From NCBI GenBank assembly GCA_035555855.1, contig DATMGD010000071.1, positions 62,001 to 126,000 of the forward strand: 64,000 nt of DNA, in the 5' to 3' direction. How positions within the stretch are numbered: the stretch's first letter is position 1; each line of letters starts with the position of its first letter. Below, one piece after another: positions 51,418-61,799 of the stretch. This DNA comes from Palsa-892 sp035555855. Its GTDB lineage: Bacteria > Pseudomonadota > Alphaproteobacteria > Rhizobiales > Xanthobacteraceae. The notes beneath the pieces were generated by a model. That model was not told the origin of the DNA. It saw only the letters and a program-made list of their open reading frames with translations, and did no database searches. The position numbers and the translations under genes were made by a program.

Positions 51418-51462
51418 GAGCATGATCCCGAAACCCGGTTCGCGCCTTTCGGGATCATGCTC
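51418..51462. repeat. REP-like palindrome (GAGCATGATC type)
   Basis: A 16-bp perfect inverted repeat (51418-51433 with 51447-51462) beginning GAGCATGATCCCGAAA with a 13-nt loop. Palindromes starting this way are scattered in many Hyphomicrobiales genomes between genes. Here it separates the AhpD-like gene from the convergent miaA and touches the miaA stop codon. It may also act as a terminator. Confidence 0.75.
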
Positions 51463-52370
51463 TAGCCTAATTTCGAAATCAGATGTTCCAGCGCCGCCTC
51501 CGGCGCGAGCCACGGCCAGTCCTTCATCTGATGCCTGAACCAGGTTTCCTGCCGCTTGGCGTAGTGGCGCGTGTCAGTTTTGCCCGAGGTTGAAGCTTCT
51601 TCGCGTGAAATCTCACCTGAAAGATAGCGGGCAAGTGCGGGCGCACCGTGCGCCTTCAAGGCCGGCTGCGCAGGATCGAGCTTGCGCGCCATCACCGCCC
51701 GCACTTCGTCGAGCGCGCCCTCCTCAAGCATTTTGTCAAAGCGCGTGTCGATCTTCTCGCGCAATATCTGGCGCTCGACGGTAAGAAACACCGGCAGAAC
51801 TTTTCCGGATTCCAGCAACGGGTTGCGCGGCATCTGTTGCCATTCTGCAAGAGATCGCCCGGTCGCCTCGAACACTTCAAGCGCCCGGATCACCCGCTGG
51901 CGGTCCGAAGGCCGCAGCACCGACGCCATGCGAAGGTCGCGCTCGGCAAGCTTTGCGTGCAGTTCAGGTGCCGTGCGGCCCTCGGCTTCGGCACGAACCC
52001 TCGCCCGCACGTCGGCAGGAACCTGCGGCATCTCGGAAAGCCCCTCTACGAGCGATCTGAAATAAAGCCCCGTGCCGCCAACGAAAATCGGAAGTCGCCC
52101 CGCTGCTTCAACCTCTGCCAGAACTTGAGCGGCATCCGCCGTCCAGCGCCCGACCGAATAATTCTCTGCGGCATCGACATGGCCGTAAAGGAGATGCGGC
52201 ACCCGCGCCTCCTCCTCCGGCGTCGGCCGCGCCGTCAGCACGCGAAAATCCCGGTAAACCTGCATGGAGTCGGTATTGATGACGGTGCCGCCGAAGCGCT
52301 CGGCCAGCGCCAGCGCGAGCGCGGACTTGCCGCTCGCCGTCGGACCTGCAATGAGCACCGCCTGAACCAT
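51462..52370 (-). CDS. miaA: tRNA dimethylallyltransferase
   Basis: A 302-aa enzyme adding a dimethylallyl group to N6 of A37 in tRNAs that read UNN codons. Walker-like P-loop AGPTASGKSALALALAERF at the N-terminus, NTDSMQVYRD, the GGTGLYFRSL segment and the C-terminal YAKRQETWFRHQ. It diverges from serB across 26 nt. Confidence 0.94.
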   Translation of the reverse strand: MVQAVLIAGPTASGKSALALALAERFGGTVINTDSMQVYRDFRVLTARPTPEEEARVPHLLYGHVDAAENYSVGRWTADAAQVLAEVEAAGRLPIFVGGTGLYFRSLVEGLSEMPQVPADVRARVRAEAEGRTAPELHAKLAERDLRMASVLRPSDRQRVIRALEVFEATGRSLAEWQQMPRNPLLESGKVLPVFLTVERQILREKIDTRFDKMLEEGALDEVRAVMARKLDPAQPALKAHGAPALARYLSGEISREEASTSGKTDTRHYAKRQETWFRHQMKDWPWLAPEAALEHLISKLG

Positions 52371-52396
52371 GTCGCCTTCCCGGAATCTCTCATAGC

Positions 52397-53287
<891 letters not shown>

Positions 53288-53291
53288 ACGC

Positions 53292-54767
53292 TTACGGCAC
53301 CGGCACCGGCACGAAGCGCTGCTCGTCGCCGCGCATCACCAGCATCAGCGCGGTTTTCTTGCCCTCCTTCTTAAGGGCATCGAGCTGCTTCTGAACGTCG
53401 GCCGGATTCATCAACGGGTGGCGCTGAAGCTCGACGATGACGTCGCCCGGGCGGATGCCGCGGTCGGCAATCGGCGAATTCTGGTCGATCGAGGTGACGA
53501 CAACACCCTTCACGCCGTCCTTCACCTTATAGCGATTGCGCACCTCGTCGGTGATCGCGGAGAGCCCAAGGCCGAGCGAATTCTTCGGCGCAGCCTTGGC
53601 CGGCTCTTCCTTGCTGATCGAAGCCTGCTTCGGCTTCTCGCTGTCTTCGAGGCGATCCGGCGTGATCTTGACCGTCACTTCCTTGCCGTCACGCAGCACC
53701 ACCATATCGACCGCCTTGCCGATCGGCGTATCCGCAACGATCTTGGGGAGATCCTTCATCTCCTTGATTTCGTGGCCGCCGAATTTCGCGACGACGTCGC
53801 CGGTCTTGACGCCGGCCTTCGCCGCCGGGCTGCCGTCGGTGACGCCGGCGATCAGCGCGCCCCGCGCCTTGCCGATGCCGAGGCTTTCGGCGATCGCATC
53901 GTCGATCTGCTGGATGCGAACGCCGATCCAGCCGCGCCGCGTTTCGCCGAACTCGCGGAGCTGCGCGACGATCGGCTGCACACTCTGCGAGGGGATCGCA
54001 AAGCCGATGCCGATCGAGCCGCCCGAAGGCGAGATGATCGCGGTGTTGATGCCGATGACCTCGCCGTCCATGTTGAACAGCGGGCCGCCCGAATTGCCGC
54101 GATTGATCGCGGCATCGGTCTGAATGAAGTTGTCGTAAGGTCCGGCATTGATGTCGCGGTTACGCGCCGAGACGACGCCGACCGTCACCGTGCCGCCGAG
54201 GCCGAACGGATTGCCAATCGCCATCACCCAGTCGCCGACGCGCAGCTTGTCGGAATTGCCGAACGAAACCGCCTTGATCGGCTTTTCTGGCTTCACGCGC
54301 AGCACCGCGATGTCGCTCTTGGTGTCGCGGCCGACGACTTCGGCTTTCAGCTTCGTGCCGTCGGTGAAGTTGGCGTAAATTTCATCGGCGTCGGCGATTA
54401 CGTGGTTGTTGGTGATGATGATGCCGGAGGCGTCGATCACGAAACCGGAACCGAGCGACGATACCTTGCGCGCCCGGCCGCCTTCCTTGCCGTTCTTCTT
54501 GAAGAACTCATCGAAGAATTCCTCGAACGGCGATCCCGGCGGGAGCTGCGGAACCTGCACGCCCTTCTGCGCTTCGACCGTCTGCGAGGTGGAGATGTTC
54601 ACCACCGCGTCGGTGACGCGCTCGGCGATATCGGCGACCGAATCCGGCCCCTTGCCGGAAGCGGCGGAAGTCGCCGTCGCGAGCAGCGCGCTGCACCCTG
54701 CCGCGAACAGCAGGGCCGCCATCGAGCGGCGAAGCGAAAATCGGGGAGAGAAAAGTGTGAAAGCCAT
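53292..54767 (-). CDS. degP: Periplasmic serine protease/chaperone, Do/DegP family
   Basis: A 491-aa HtrA protease. Signal peptide (RRSMAALLFAAGCSALLATATSA), trypsin-like domain with the triad His in IIITNNHVIADADEI, Asp in TKSDIAVLRV and Ser in RGNSGGPLFN, then two PDZ domains (RRGWIGVRIQ... and NSLGLGLSAI...). The ATG at 54767 has GAGG 7 nt upstream and is preferred to upstream in-frame starts. It lies downstream of hflK-hflC-DUF2065 in the same direction, a common alphaproteobacterial envelope quality-control block. Confidence 0.93.
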   Translation of the reverse strand: MAFTLFSPRFSLRRSMAALLFAAGCSALLATATSAASGKGPDSVADIAERVTDAVVNISTSQTVEAQKGVQVPQLPPGSPFEEFFDEFFKKNGKEGGRARKVSSLGSGFVIDASGIIITNNHVIADADEIYANFTDGTKLKAEVVGRDTKSDIAVLRVKPEKPIKAVSFGNSDKLRVGDWVMAIGNPFGLGGTVTVGVVSARNRDINAGPYDNFIQTDAAINRGNSGGPLFNMDGEVIGINTAIISPSGGSIGIGFAIPSQSVQPIVAQLREFGETRRGWIGVRIQQIDDAIAESLGIGKARGALIAGVTDGSPAAKAGVKTGDVVAKFGGHEIKEMKDLPKIVADTPIGKAVDMVVLRDGKEVTVKITPDRLEDSEKPKQASISKEEPAKAAPKNSLGLGLSAITDEVRNRYKVKDGVKGVVVTSIDQNSPIADRGIRPGDVIVELQRHPLMNPADVQKQLDALKKEGKKTALMLVMRGDEQRFVPVPVP

Positions 54768-54943
54768 AAGCATCCTCGTGAGCATTCTCGAAATGCGTTT
54801 TCGCTGATCTTCTTTCGAACAAACTGCGACGGAAATCGTCAGCCGACAAGACACCGGCAGCACAATGGCAAAACGGCGCGATCACATCATCCGGCACGGT
54901 GATTTCGGCGGAAAAGCGGCCAACGCGCCCTTACGGGCTGTTT

Positions 54944-55138
54944 TCAGATCGGCATTCCGCGCATGAACCACAAAAGCAGAATGCCGACCACCGCCGCGCC
55001 GATTCCCATCAGCCGCAGCGGCCCTTCCGGCGCGCCGGCGACCTCCTCGGCCGCACGCTTCGCGGCCCCCGGAAACGCTGCGAAGGTTAGCCCTTCGATT
55101 GCGAGCAGCAGACCGAGGGCGGCGACGAAATCGTGCAT
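54944..55138 (-). CDS. DUF2065 family small membrane protein
   Basis: A 64-aa protein with two membrane segments (VAALGLLLAIEGLTFAAFPG and LMGIGAAVVGILLLWFMRG), the YjeT/DUF2065 pattern. It follows hflC by 11 nt and so belongs to the hflKC transcript. Function unknown; it may assist the HflKC complex. Confidence 0.85.
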   Translation of the reverse strand: MHDFVAALGLLLAIEGLTFAAFPGAAKRAAEEVAGAPEGPLRLMGIGAAVVGILLLWFMRGMPI

Positions 55139-55149
55139 GAACCGATCCG

Positions 55150-56037
55150 TTACCGTGCGGCGGGAGGCGTTTTACCGGCAGCGTCGTTGAAATACCGCAT
55201 GAAGTCGGAATCGGGCGTGATGAACAGGCTGGTGTCGCCCTTTTTCATCACCTGCTCGTAGGCCTGCATCGAGCGGTAGAAGGAGAAGAAGTCGCGATCC
55301 TGATTATACGCATCGGCGTAAATCTTGTTTCGCGTCGCATCGCCTTCACCGCGGATCTGCTCGCCGCGCGACTGTGCTTCGGCGACCGTGACCGTCACCT
55401 CGCGGTCCGCCTTGGCGCGGATCGTCTGGGCGATCTGGTTGCCGCCCGCGCGGATTTCAGCGGCTTCCCGCTGAATCTGCGTCTGCATGCGCTGGAACAC
55501 GGCCTGGCTGTTCGCCTCCGGCAAATCGGCGCGGCGGATGCGGACGTCGACCACGGCGATGCCGAAGCTCTGACCCTCGCGCGTGATCTGCTCGCGGATA
55601 CGGCCCATCAGCGTCTCGCGTTCGTCACGCACGATCTGGATGAAGGTGGATTCACCGAGCACGCGGCGCAGCGCCGAGTTCAACAATGTTGCGAGCTGTG
55701 AATTGGCGCGCTCGACCGAGCCGAGCGTCTGGTAAAAACGCAGCGGATCGGAAACCTTGTAGCGCGCGAAGGCATCGACCACGAGGCGCTTCTGATCGGA
55801 AGCGATGACTTCCTGCGCCGGGTTTTCGAGATCGAGGATGCGCTTGTCGATATAGACGACGCTGTCCATCACCGGCACCTTATACTGCAGGCCCGGATCG
55901 GTGATGATGCGGATCGGCTCGCCGAACCGAAGCACGATCGCCTGCTGGTTCTGGTTAACCGTGAACAGCGCGCTGTAGACCACGATCAGCACGATCGCGG
56001 CGAGGACGGCGAATGCGCCGGTGAAAATCTTGTTCAT
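55150..56037 (-). CDS. hflC: HflC, membrane protease modulator
   Basis: A 295-aa SPFH/prohibitin-domain protein with one N-terminal membrane anchor (TGAFAVLAAIVLIVVYSALFTV) and the VNQNQQAIVLRFGEP segment. With HflK it forms the large periplasmic-facing cage that controls FtsH. Its start overlaps the hflK stop (ATGA). Confidence 0.94.
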   Translation of the reverse strand: MNKIFTGAFAVLAAIVLIVVYSALFTVNQNQQAIVLRFGEPIRIITDPGLQYKVPVMDSVVYIDKRILDLENPAQEVIASDQKRLVVDAFARYKVSDPLRFYQTLGSVERANSQLATLLNSALRRVLGESTFIQIVRDERETLMGRIREQITREGQSFGIAVVDVRIRRADLPEANSQAVFQRMQTQIQREAAEIRAGGNQIAQTIRAKADREVTVTVAEAQSRGEQIRGEGDATRNKIYADAYNQDRDFFSFYRSMQAYEQVMKKGDTSLFITPDSDFMRYFNDAAGKTPPAAR

Positions 56038-57182
56038 CGGCTGCCTCCCTGGCCCTGCGCAGGCGCAGGTGCCGGCGTGCGCACGACGCTGCCGTTGCTG
56101 CCGAGCGGCAGATACGGCACGACGCCGCTCTTCGACAGGTTCGGATCGATCACCGTCTTGTTCACGCCGCTCATCACGTGTTCCATCGTTTCAAGATACA
56201 TGCGGCGGCGCGTCACTTCCGGCGCCTTCTTGTATTCTTCATAGATCTTGGTGAAGCGCGATGCGGCGCCCTTGGCTTCGGCGACGATCTGCTCGCGATA
56301 GGCTTCGGCCGCCTGCTGGATCTGCGCGGCACGCCCGCGCGCTTCCGGCACAACGCGGTTGGTGTAAGTCTGCGCTTCGTTCTGCACGCGCTCGGCGTCG
56401 GCACGCGCTGCCTGCACGTCGCGGAAGGCGTCGATGACCTGGCTGGGCGGATCGACCTTGGCGAGCTGCACCTGCGTGACGAGGATGCCGGCGCCGTAGG
56501 AATCGAGTGTCTTCTGGATCAGTTCATGCACGCCCTGCTCGATGGTCTGGCGCGCGCCGGTCAGGATCGGCTGGATGTTCGAGCGGCCGATGACCTCGCG
56601 CATCGCGCTCTCGGCGACCGCCTTGATGGTGCTTTCGGGATTCTGCACGTTGAACAGGAAGTCGGCGGCGTCCTTGATCTTCCACAGCACGGTGAAATCG
56701 ACATCGACGATGTTTTCGTCGCCGGTCAGCATCAGGCTTTCTTCCGGCACGTCGCGCACGGACGATCCGCGCCGCGGATCGTCGATCAGGCGCATGCCGA
56801 TATCGAGACGGCGGCTGCTCGTGACTTTCGGCACGATCACGGTCTCGATCGGATAGGGCAAGTGATAGTTGAGGCCCGGCTGGCGCTCGCCGACATATTT
56901 GCCGAAGCGCATCACGACGCCGAGCTCGTCGGTCTGCACGCGGTAGAAGCCCGAGAGCATCCAGAGCGCAATCGCGCCGACGACGATCAGGAGGCTGCCC
57001 CAGCCGCCGAACGAGCCGCCCGGCAGCATGCTTTTCAGTTTATCCTGGCTGCGCCGGACGAGGTCCTCGAGATCCGGAGGCGTCGGACCGCCACCCGGTT
57101 GTGGACCCGAGCCCCAAGGGCCGCGCGGACCACCGCCGCCACCGCCACCCCAGGGACCGCCGCTCTGATTTTTCCAGGACAT
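56034..57182 (-). CDS. hflK: HflK, membrane protease modulator
   Basis: A 382-aa SPFH-domain partner of HflC. A glycine/proline-rich cytoplasmic N-terminus (WGGGGGGGPRGPWGSGPQPGGG) precedes a single membrane segment and the VQTDELGVVMRFGKYV start of the prohibitin domain. GGAGG lies before the ATG. It is first in the hflK-hflC-DUF2065-degP block. Confidence 0.93.
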   Translation of the reverse strand: MSWKNQSGGPWGGGGGGGPRGPWGSGPQPGGGPTPPDLEDLVRRSQDKLKSMLPGGSFGGWGSLLIVVGAIALWMLSGFYRVQTDELGVVMRFGKYVGERQPGLNYHLPYPIETVIVPKVTSSRRLDIGMRLIDDPRRGSSVRDVPEESLMLTGDENIVDVDFTVLWKIKDAADFLFNVQNPESTIKAVAESAMREVIGRSNIQPILTGARQTIEQGVHELIQKTLDSYGAGILVTQVQLAKVDPPSQVIDAFRDVQAARADAERVQNEAQTYTNRVVPEARGRAAQIQQAAEAYREQIVAEAKGAASRFTKIYEEYKKAPEVTRRRMYLETMEHVMSGVNKTVIDPNLSKSGVVPYLPLGSNGSVVRTPAPAPAQGQGGSR

Positions 57183-57306
57183 GAATTACCTCCGCCCGCG
57201 ATTTGCGGACGCGCCGTTATACGGGAGTAGCAGGGTAGGTTCAACGCGCGAGGAACCCGCGCAACATGCCCTGCTGCGCGGGTTGCAACATTAAATTGCG
57301 GTAACG

Positions 57307-57537
57307 TCAGGCGACTGCGCGCGGCGCCCGGAAGTGGTCGAGCACATAAAGGCGGATCGCCGACGACAGGTTGCCCTGATTGCGCAGGGCGTCGATATTG
57401 GCGACGACTTCCGAGAGCGTGACGTCGCGCGTCGAGGCGATTTCCTTCAGTGCGTCCCAAAAGGCATCTTCGAGGCTGACGCTGGTCTTGTGACCCGCGA
57501 TCACAATCGAACGTTTGACGACCGGACTCTTGATCAT
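57307..57537 (-). CDS. Ribbon-helix-helix domain protein
   Basis: A 76-aa RHH_4-type protein: KRSIVIAGHKTSVSLEDAFWDALKEIASTRDVTLSEVVANID, then a short Arg-rich end. Such proteins are probable DNA-binding regulators conserved beside fumC in Hyphomicrobiales. It overlaps the DUF4169 gene by 4 nt. Target unknown. Confidence 0.82.
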   Translation of the reverse strand: MIKSPVVKRSIVIAGHKTSVSLEDAFWDALKEIASTRDVTLSEVVANIDALRNQGNLSSAIRLYVLDHFRAPRAVA

Positions 57538-57722
57538 GTGTCCTCTCCGGATTCGATGCGCAGACCGTCGAGGCCGCGCTCCCGTTTCAGTTCGACCGCT
57601 TTTTCGCTTCGCTTGGCTGCCAGGGTCCGGCCGAACCGGACCCGGTTTTCGGCGGCAAGCGAAACTTGCTTCTTCTTCGCTTCCGCCTTGCGCCGGCGCC
57701 TCAGGTTGATGATCTCAGCCAT
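57534..57722 (-). CDS. DUF4169 family protein
   Basis: A 62-aa very basic, helical protein (EIINLRRRRKAEAKKKQ...AENRVRFGRT) matching the DUF4169 pattern. It is encoded next to fumC and overlaps the ribbon-helix-helix gene, so the two are co-expressed. Function unknown; nucleic-acid binding is possible from its charge. Confidence 0.8.
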   Translation of the reverse strand: MAEIINLRRRRKAEAKKKQVSLAAENRVRFGRTLAAKRSEKAVELKRERGLDGLRIESGEDT

Positions 57723-58100
57723 ATCGAGATGCCACCCTGCCCGGTCTTGGATCAGCCACGAAACAAACAGCGATCGGCCACACGAAAGACAACCGCGAGA
57801 ACGCCAACGGGGGAATCAAAGTCTCAAAAACATATGACCGCAGTATATTACCGCAAGCCGGTTTTCGACGTCCCCGCGCGGGCCCCGCTCTGAAAGAGCG
57901 ATTGTTCCCCGTGCACCTGCTTCCTAGAATACCGTTACTTGACGGTAATGGGCTGCGACACGTTGTCCCAAAGTTGTAGGTCGAGCAGCCCCCAACCGGG
58001 AGCCCCAAGGGCCAGGAAGCCTTATTTTCCGGGATTTCCGCCTGCGTGATAAAACCCCACCTGATCCGATCCAAGAACTAGATCCAAGAACAAGGTAGCC
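57723..58100. promoter_or_regulatory. Intergenic region DUF4169 / fumC
   Basis: About 380 nt without a gene, holding divergent promoters. An inverted repeat TACCGT-TACTTG-ACGGTA is at 57930-57947, about 150 nt before fumC, and could be an operator. Nothing else was recognised. Confidence 0.35.
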
Positions 58101-59507
58101 ATGACCGCCACGAAGCCCGCCGCCCACCGCACCGAAACCGACACCTTTGGCCCGATCGAGGTGCCGGGTGACCGTTATTGGGGGGCACAGACCCAGCGCT
58201 CGCTCCAGAACTTCAAGATCGGCGGCGAGCGGATGCCCACGCCCATCGTGCGCGCGCTCGGCATCGTCAAGATGGCGGCTGCCCAGGTGAACAAGGAACT
58301 CGGCGTGCTCGATCCGAAGATTGCCGACGCGATCTCGGAGGCCGCGCGCGAGGTCGTTCACGGCAAGCTCGACGATCACTTCCCGCTCGTCGTCTGGCAG
58401 ACCGGCTCCGGCACCCAGTCGAACATGAATACCAATGAAGTGATCAGCAACCGCGCGATCGAAATGCTCGGCGGCACGATGGGTTCGAAGAAGCCGATCC
58501 ACCCCAACGATCACGTCAACATGGGCCAGTCGTCGAACGACTCCTTCCCGACCGCCATGCACATCGCGGCCGCCGAGGAGATCGTGCACAAGCTGATCCC
58601 CGCGCTCGAGCACATGCACAAGGCGCTTGGCGCCAAGGTCAAGGAATTCGACAAGATCATCAAGATCGGCCGCACCCACACGCAGGATGCGACGCCGCTG
58701 ACGCTCGGTCAGGAATTTTCCGGCTACGCCGCGCAGGTCGACTCCAGCATCAAGCGCATGAAGGTCGTGCTGAACGAGTTGTGGCCGCTCGCGCAAGGCG
58801 GCACCGCCGTCGGCACCGGCCTCAACGCCAAGAAAGGTTTTGCCGAAGCCTTCGCGAAGAAGGTCGCCGACATCACCGGGCTGCCCTTCATCACCGCGCC
58901 CAACAAGTTCGAGGTGCTCGCAGCACACGACGCCTATGTATCAGTGCACGGCGCGCTCGCGGCCTGCGGCACGGCGCTGTTCAAGATTGCCAACGATATT
59001 CGCCTCCTGGGTTCTGGCCCGCGCTCGGGCCTTGGCGAATTGTCGCTGCCGGAAAACGAGCCGGGCTCCTCGATCATGCCGGGCAAGGTCAACCCGACGC
59101 AGAGCGAGGCCCTGACGATGGCGTGCTGCCAGGTGTTCGGCAATCAGACCGCCGTCACCATCGCCGGCAGCCAGGGTCACTTTGAGCTCAACGTCTACAA
59201 TCCGGTGCTCGCCTATGCGCTGCTGCAATCGGTGAAGTTGCTCGCCGACGCCGCCGTCTCGTTCACCGACAACTGCGTCGTCGGCATCAAGGCGAACGAG
59301 AAGCGCATCGCCGACCTGATGGAAAAATCGCTGATGCTGGTGACGGCGCTCGCGCCGAAGATAGGCTACGACAACGCCGCCAAAATCGCCAAGACCGCAC
59401 ACAAAAATGGAACGACGCTGCGCGACGAAGCGGTCGGCGGCGGTTATGTCACTAACGAAGAGTTCGACGCGCTGGTGCGGCCCGAGAAGATGGTCGGGCC
59501 GGACTGA
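58101..59507 (+). CDS. fumC: Fumarate hydratase class II
   Basis: A 468-aa fumarase of the TCA cycle (fumarate to malate), iron-independent class II. Signatures: GSGTQSNMNTNEVISNRA, NDSFPTAMHIA, the family motif GSSIMPGKVNPTQ and the active-site GRTHTQDATPLTLGQE. AAGGTAGCC precedes the ATG. Length is standard. Confidence 0.95.
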   Translation: MTATKPAAHRTETDTFGPIEVPGDRYWGAQTQRSLQNFKIGGERMPTPIVRALGIVKMAAAQVNKELGVLDPKIADAISEAAREVVHGKLDDHFPLVVWQTGSGTQSNMNTNEVISNRAIEMLGGTMGSKKPIHPNDHVNMGQSSNDSFPTAMHIAAAEEIVHKLIPALEHMHKALGAKVKEFDKIIKIGRTHTQDATPLTLGQEFSGYAAQVDSSIKRMKVVLNELWPLAQGGTAVGTGLNAKKGFAEAFAKKVADITGLPFITAPNKFEVLAAHDAYVSVHGALAACGTALFKIANDIRLLGSGPRSGLGELSLPENEPGSSIMPGKVNPTQSEALTMACCQVFGNQTAVTIAGSQGHFELNVYNPVLAYALLQSVKLLADAAVSFTDNCVVGIKANEKRIADLMEKSLMLVTALAPKIGYDNAAKIAKTAHKNGTTLRDEAVGGGYVTNEEFDALVRPEKMVGPD

Positions 59508-59626
59508 TCGCCGCAGCAAATTACAAAACTATCACGTAACCTACCGAACTAAAGCCGCAATGGCGAGTTCAGCTTTGCCAATGCGGGCGCGCTACCGCGC
59601 GCCTTCTCGTCAGGAGGCTTTATTTT

Positions 59627-60289
59627 ATGAAAAAATCCGTGCTTGCCTTGACCACTGCCGCCATCCTCGCCGGTTCCGCCGCGACCTATGCCGTCGCCCA
59701 GCAGCAACCCGCACCCGATAAAACCGCCGCCGAGGATCAATGGAAGCCGTCCACGGCTGATCGCACAGCCTTTGTCGCTGCGCGCGTCGCCGCACTGCAT
59801 GCCCGGCTCGCGCTTACACCCGAGCAGGAAAAGCTCTGGCCGCCGGTCGAGAGCGTACTCAAGGACATTGCGCAGAAACGCGAAGCGCGCTGGGAGCAGC
59901 ACCGTGAAGAACGCCGTGCCATGCGCGAGAACAAGGACGCGCCGAAGCCCGACGCGATGGCACGGCTCCGCAAGGGCGCCGAGTTCATGACCGAGACCGG
60001 CAATGACCTGAAGCGCCTCGCCGACGCGGCACAGCCACTCTATGCGACCCTCGATGATTCCCAGAAACGCCGCCTCGAGAAACTCGTCCGTCATGGCATG
60101 CACGAGCGGATGGGCCAGCACATGCGCGAGCGCGCCATGGAGCGCTTTTCCGAATGGCGCGATCGTCACCACTGGCGCGACGGCGATTACGGCCCGCGCT
60201 CCGGAATGCGTGACCGCCGCGACCGTCAGGGTAATAACGGCACCAACGATTACGATGATTATGACAGTTACGAAGGCGAGCAGCTCTGA
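59627..60289 (+). CDS. Spy/CpxP-like periplasmic LTxxQ protein
   Basis: A 220-aa exported helical protein: signal peptide (KKSVLALTTAAILAGSAATYAVAQ), then two LTxxQ-type repeats (LALTPEQEKLW and TLDDSQKRRLE) and a long Arg/Asp/Tyr-rich tail (GNNGTNDYDDYDSYEG). Members act as periplasmic chaperones or stress-response modulators. AGGAGG lies before the ATG. A terminator follows, so it is a single-gene unit. Confidence 0.82.
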   Translation: MKKSVLALTTAAILAGSAATYAVAQQQPAPDKTAAEDQWKPSTADRTAFVAARVAALHARLALTPEQEKLWPPVESVLKDIAQKREARWEQHREERRAMRENKDAPKPDAMARLRKGAEFMTETGNDLKRLADAAQPLYATLDDSQKRRLEKLVRHGMHERMGQHMRERAMERFSEWRDRHHWRDGDYGPRSGMRDRRDRQGNNGTNDYDDYDSYEGEQL

Positions 60290-60312
60290 AGTTCGCGCAT
60301 TCTGAAATGCAG

Positions 60313-60336
60313 ATGCCCGGCCGAAAGGCCGGGCAT
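60313..60336 (+). terminator. Terminator after the Spy-like gene
   Basis: A 10-bp perfect stem (60313-60322 with 60327-60336) with a GAAA tetraloop, followed by TATCTTTT on the plus strand. Confidence 0.87.
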
Positions 60337-60366
60337 TATCTTTTCCGAAGAGTGCCGGATCGAAAT

Positions 60367-60879
60367 TTAGAGCTTGCGCGTTTCTTCGGTTTCGCCCGCA
60401 GGCATGCCCTCGCCTTTCAGGATGCCGCGCAAGCTCGCGTCGGGCCAGCGGATCTCGTCGATCCGCCAGCCTTGCGGCAGCTTCCGAAGGTCGAGTTCGA
60501 CAACCTGCTTCTCGCCCATGTTGGAGAAGCTCGCGAGACCGAGCGCCTTGTCCGGTCCGACATCCTTCACCGTCACGCTGACATCCTTGATGTCCCAGTC
60601 CTGCGCGCCGACGAACGGATCGCCGTCGAGCGCGGGCACCTCGTCGTTCTTCTGCGCCTGATCGGCATCGGCGGCGATCAAGGCGGCAAGCTCCGGCGTG
60701 AAGTAGTTGAACAGCACGTCATTGCTGCCGAGCGCGACGCCCGGCGTATTCTGTCCGACATATTGCTTGTAGATCGCTTCCAGGAATTTCTGCGCTTCGG
60801 CGTCGGCGCGCGCAGGCGCCGGCTGCATCGCAAGACCTATCAGCAGGAACGCACTGAGCAGCCCGTGAACGAACTTCAT
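60367..60879 (-). CDS. Exported protein, DUF3828-like
   Basis: A 170-aa protein with a signal peptide (KFVHGLLSAFLLIGLAMQPAPARA) and a compact domain resembling DUF3828 (Y-x-x-Y-x-x-x-N near the start, DWDIKDVSVTVKD, LRKLPQGWRIDEIRW). AGGAG stands before the ATG at 60879. It is downstream of thyA on the same strand but with its own SD. Function unknown. Confidence 0.72.
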   Translation of the reverse strand: MKFVHGLLSAFLLIGLAMQPAPARADAEAQKFLEAIYKQYVGQNTPGVALGSNDVLFNYFTPELAALIAADADQAQKNDEVPALDGDPFVGAQDWDIKDVSVTVKDVGPDKALGLASFSNMGEKQVVELDLRKLPQGWRIDEIRWPDASLRGILKGEGMPAGETEETRKL

Positions 60880-60934
60880 CTGCGAATCTCCTGTCCAGAT
60901 ATCCACCCCAGGCCACGACCGGCGGCGCAACGCT

Positions 60935-61729
60935 TCAAACGGCGATGTCGGCCTTGATCGGTGCATCGGCAACGTAATTCTCGATGGCGATGTCCTCGTA
61001 ACGGAAGGCGAACAGGTCATTTACGGCAGGATTGAGTTTCAATTGCGGTAGGGGGTGCGGCTTGCGGGTGAGCTGTAGCCGCGCCTGCGCCAGGTGATTG
61101 CGATATAAATGCGCGTCTCCCAGCGTATGTACGAAGTCGCCCGGCTGAAGGCCCGTGACATGTGCGACCATATGCGTCAGCAGCGCATAGGAGGCGATGT
61201 TGAACGGCACGCCGAGAAACACATCGGCCGAGCGTTGATAGAGCTGGCAGGAAAGCCGGCCGTTCGCGACATAGAACTGAAACAAAGCGTGGCATGGCGC
61301 GAGCGCCATCTTCGGCAGATCGGCCGGGTTCCACGCGCTGACGATCAGCCGCCGCGAGTCCGGGTTGCGCTTGATGTCCTCGACGACGCCGCGCATCTGG
61401 TCGATGACGCTGCCATCGGGTGCCGCCCACGAGCGCCACTGCCTGCCATAGACCGGGCCGAGTTCACCGCGCTCATCCGCCCACTCGTCCCAGATGGTGA
61501 CGCCGTGGTCGCGCAGATATTTCACATTGGTCTCGCCGGCGAGGAACCACAAAAGTTCGTGCACAATCGAGCGGGTGTGCAGCTTCTTGGTGGTGACGAG
61601 CGGAAAGCCCTCCGCGAGATCGAAACGCATCTGATGGCCGAACACCGAGAGCGTGCCGGTGCCGGTGCGGTCTTCCTTGCGGGCACCGGTATCCAGAATG
61701 CGCTTCAGGAGGTCGAGATATTGATGCAT
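60935..61729 (-). CDS. thyA: Thymidylate synthase
   Basis: A 264-aa enzyme, the same length as E. coli ThyA, converting dUMP to dTMP with 5,10-methylene-THF. Motifs: KEDRTGTGTLSVFG, the catalytic Cys in LAPCHALFQFYV, RSADVFLGVPFNIASYALL and the C-terminal YAPIKADIAV-like end. The ATG at 61729 fits the family start MHQYLDLL. It is one more methylene-THF user in the window, but a housekeeping one. Confidence 0.95.
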   Translation of the reverse strand: MHQYLDLLKRILDTGARKEDRTGTGTLSVFGHQMRFDLAEGFPLVTTKKLHTRSIVHELLWFLAGETNVKYLRDHGVTIWDEWADERGELGPVYGRQWRSWAAPDGSVIDQMRGVVEDIKRNPDSRRLIVSAWNPADLPKMALAPCHALFQFYVANGRLSCQLYQRSADVFLGVPFNIASYALLTHMVAHVTGLQPGDFVHTLGDAHLYRNHLAQARLQLTRKPHPLPQLKLNPAVNDLFAFRYEDIAIENYVADAPIKADIAV

Positions 61730-61799
61730 GAGCCGCTGCCTGATTCCTGGCCGCAGGCTATACGGCAAGAACCCCCGGCTGCCAGAGGGGGCCCCTGCG

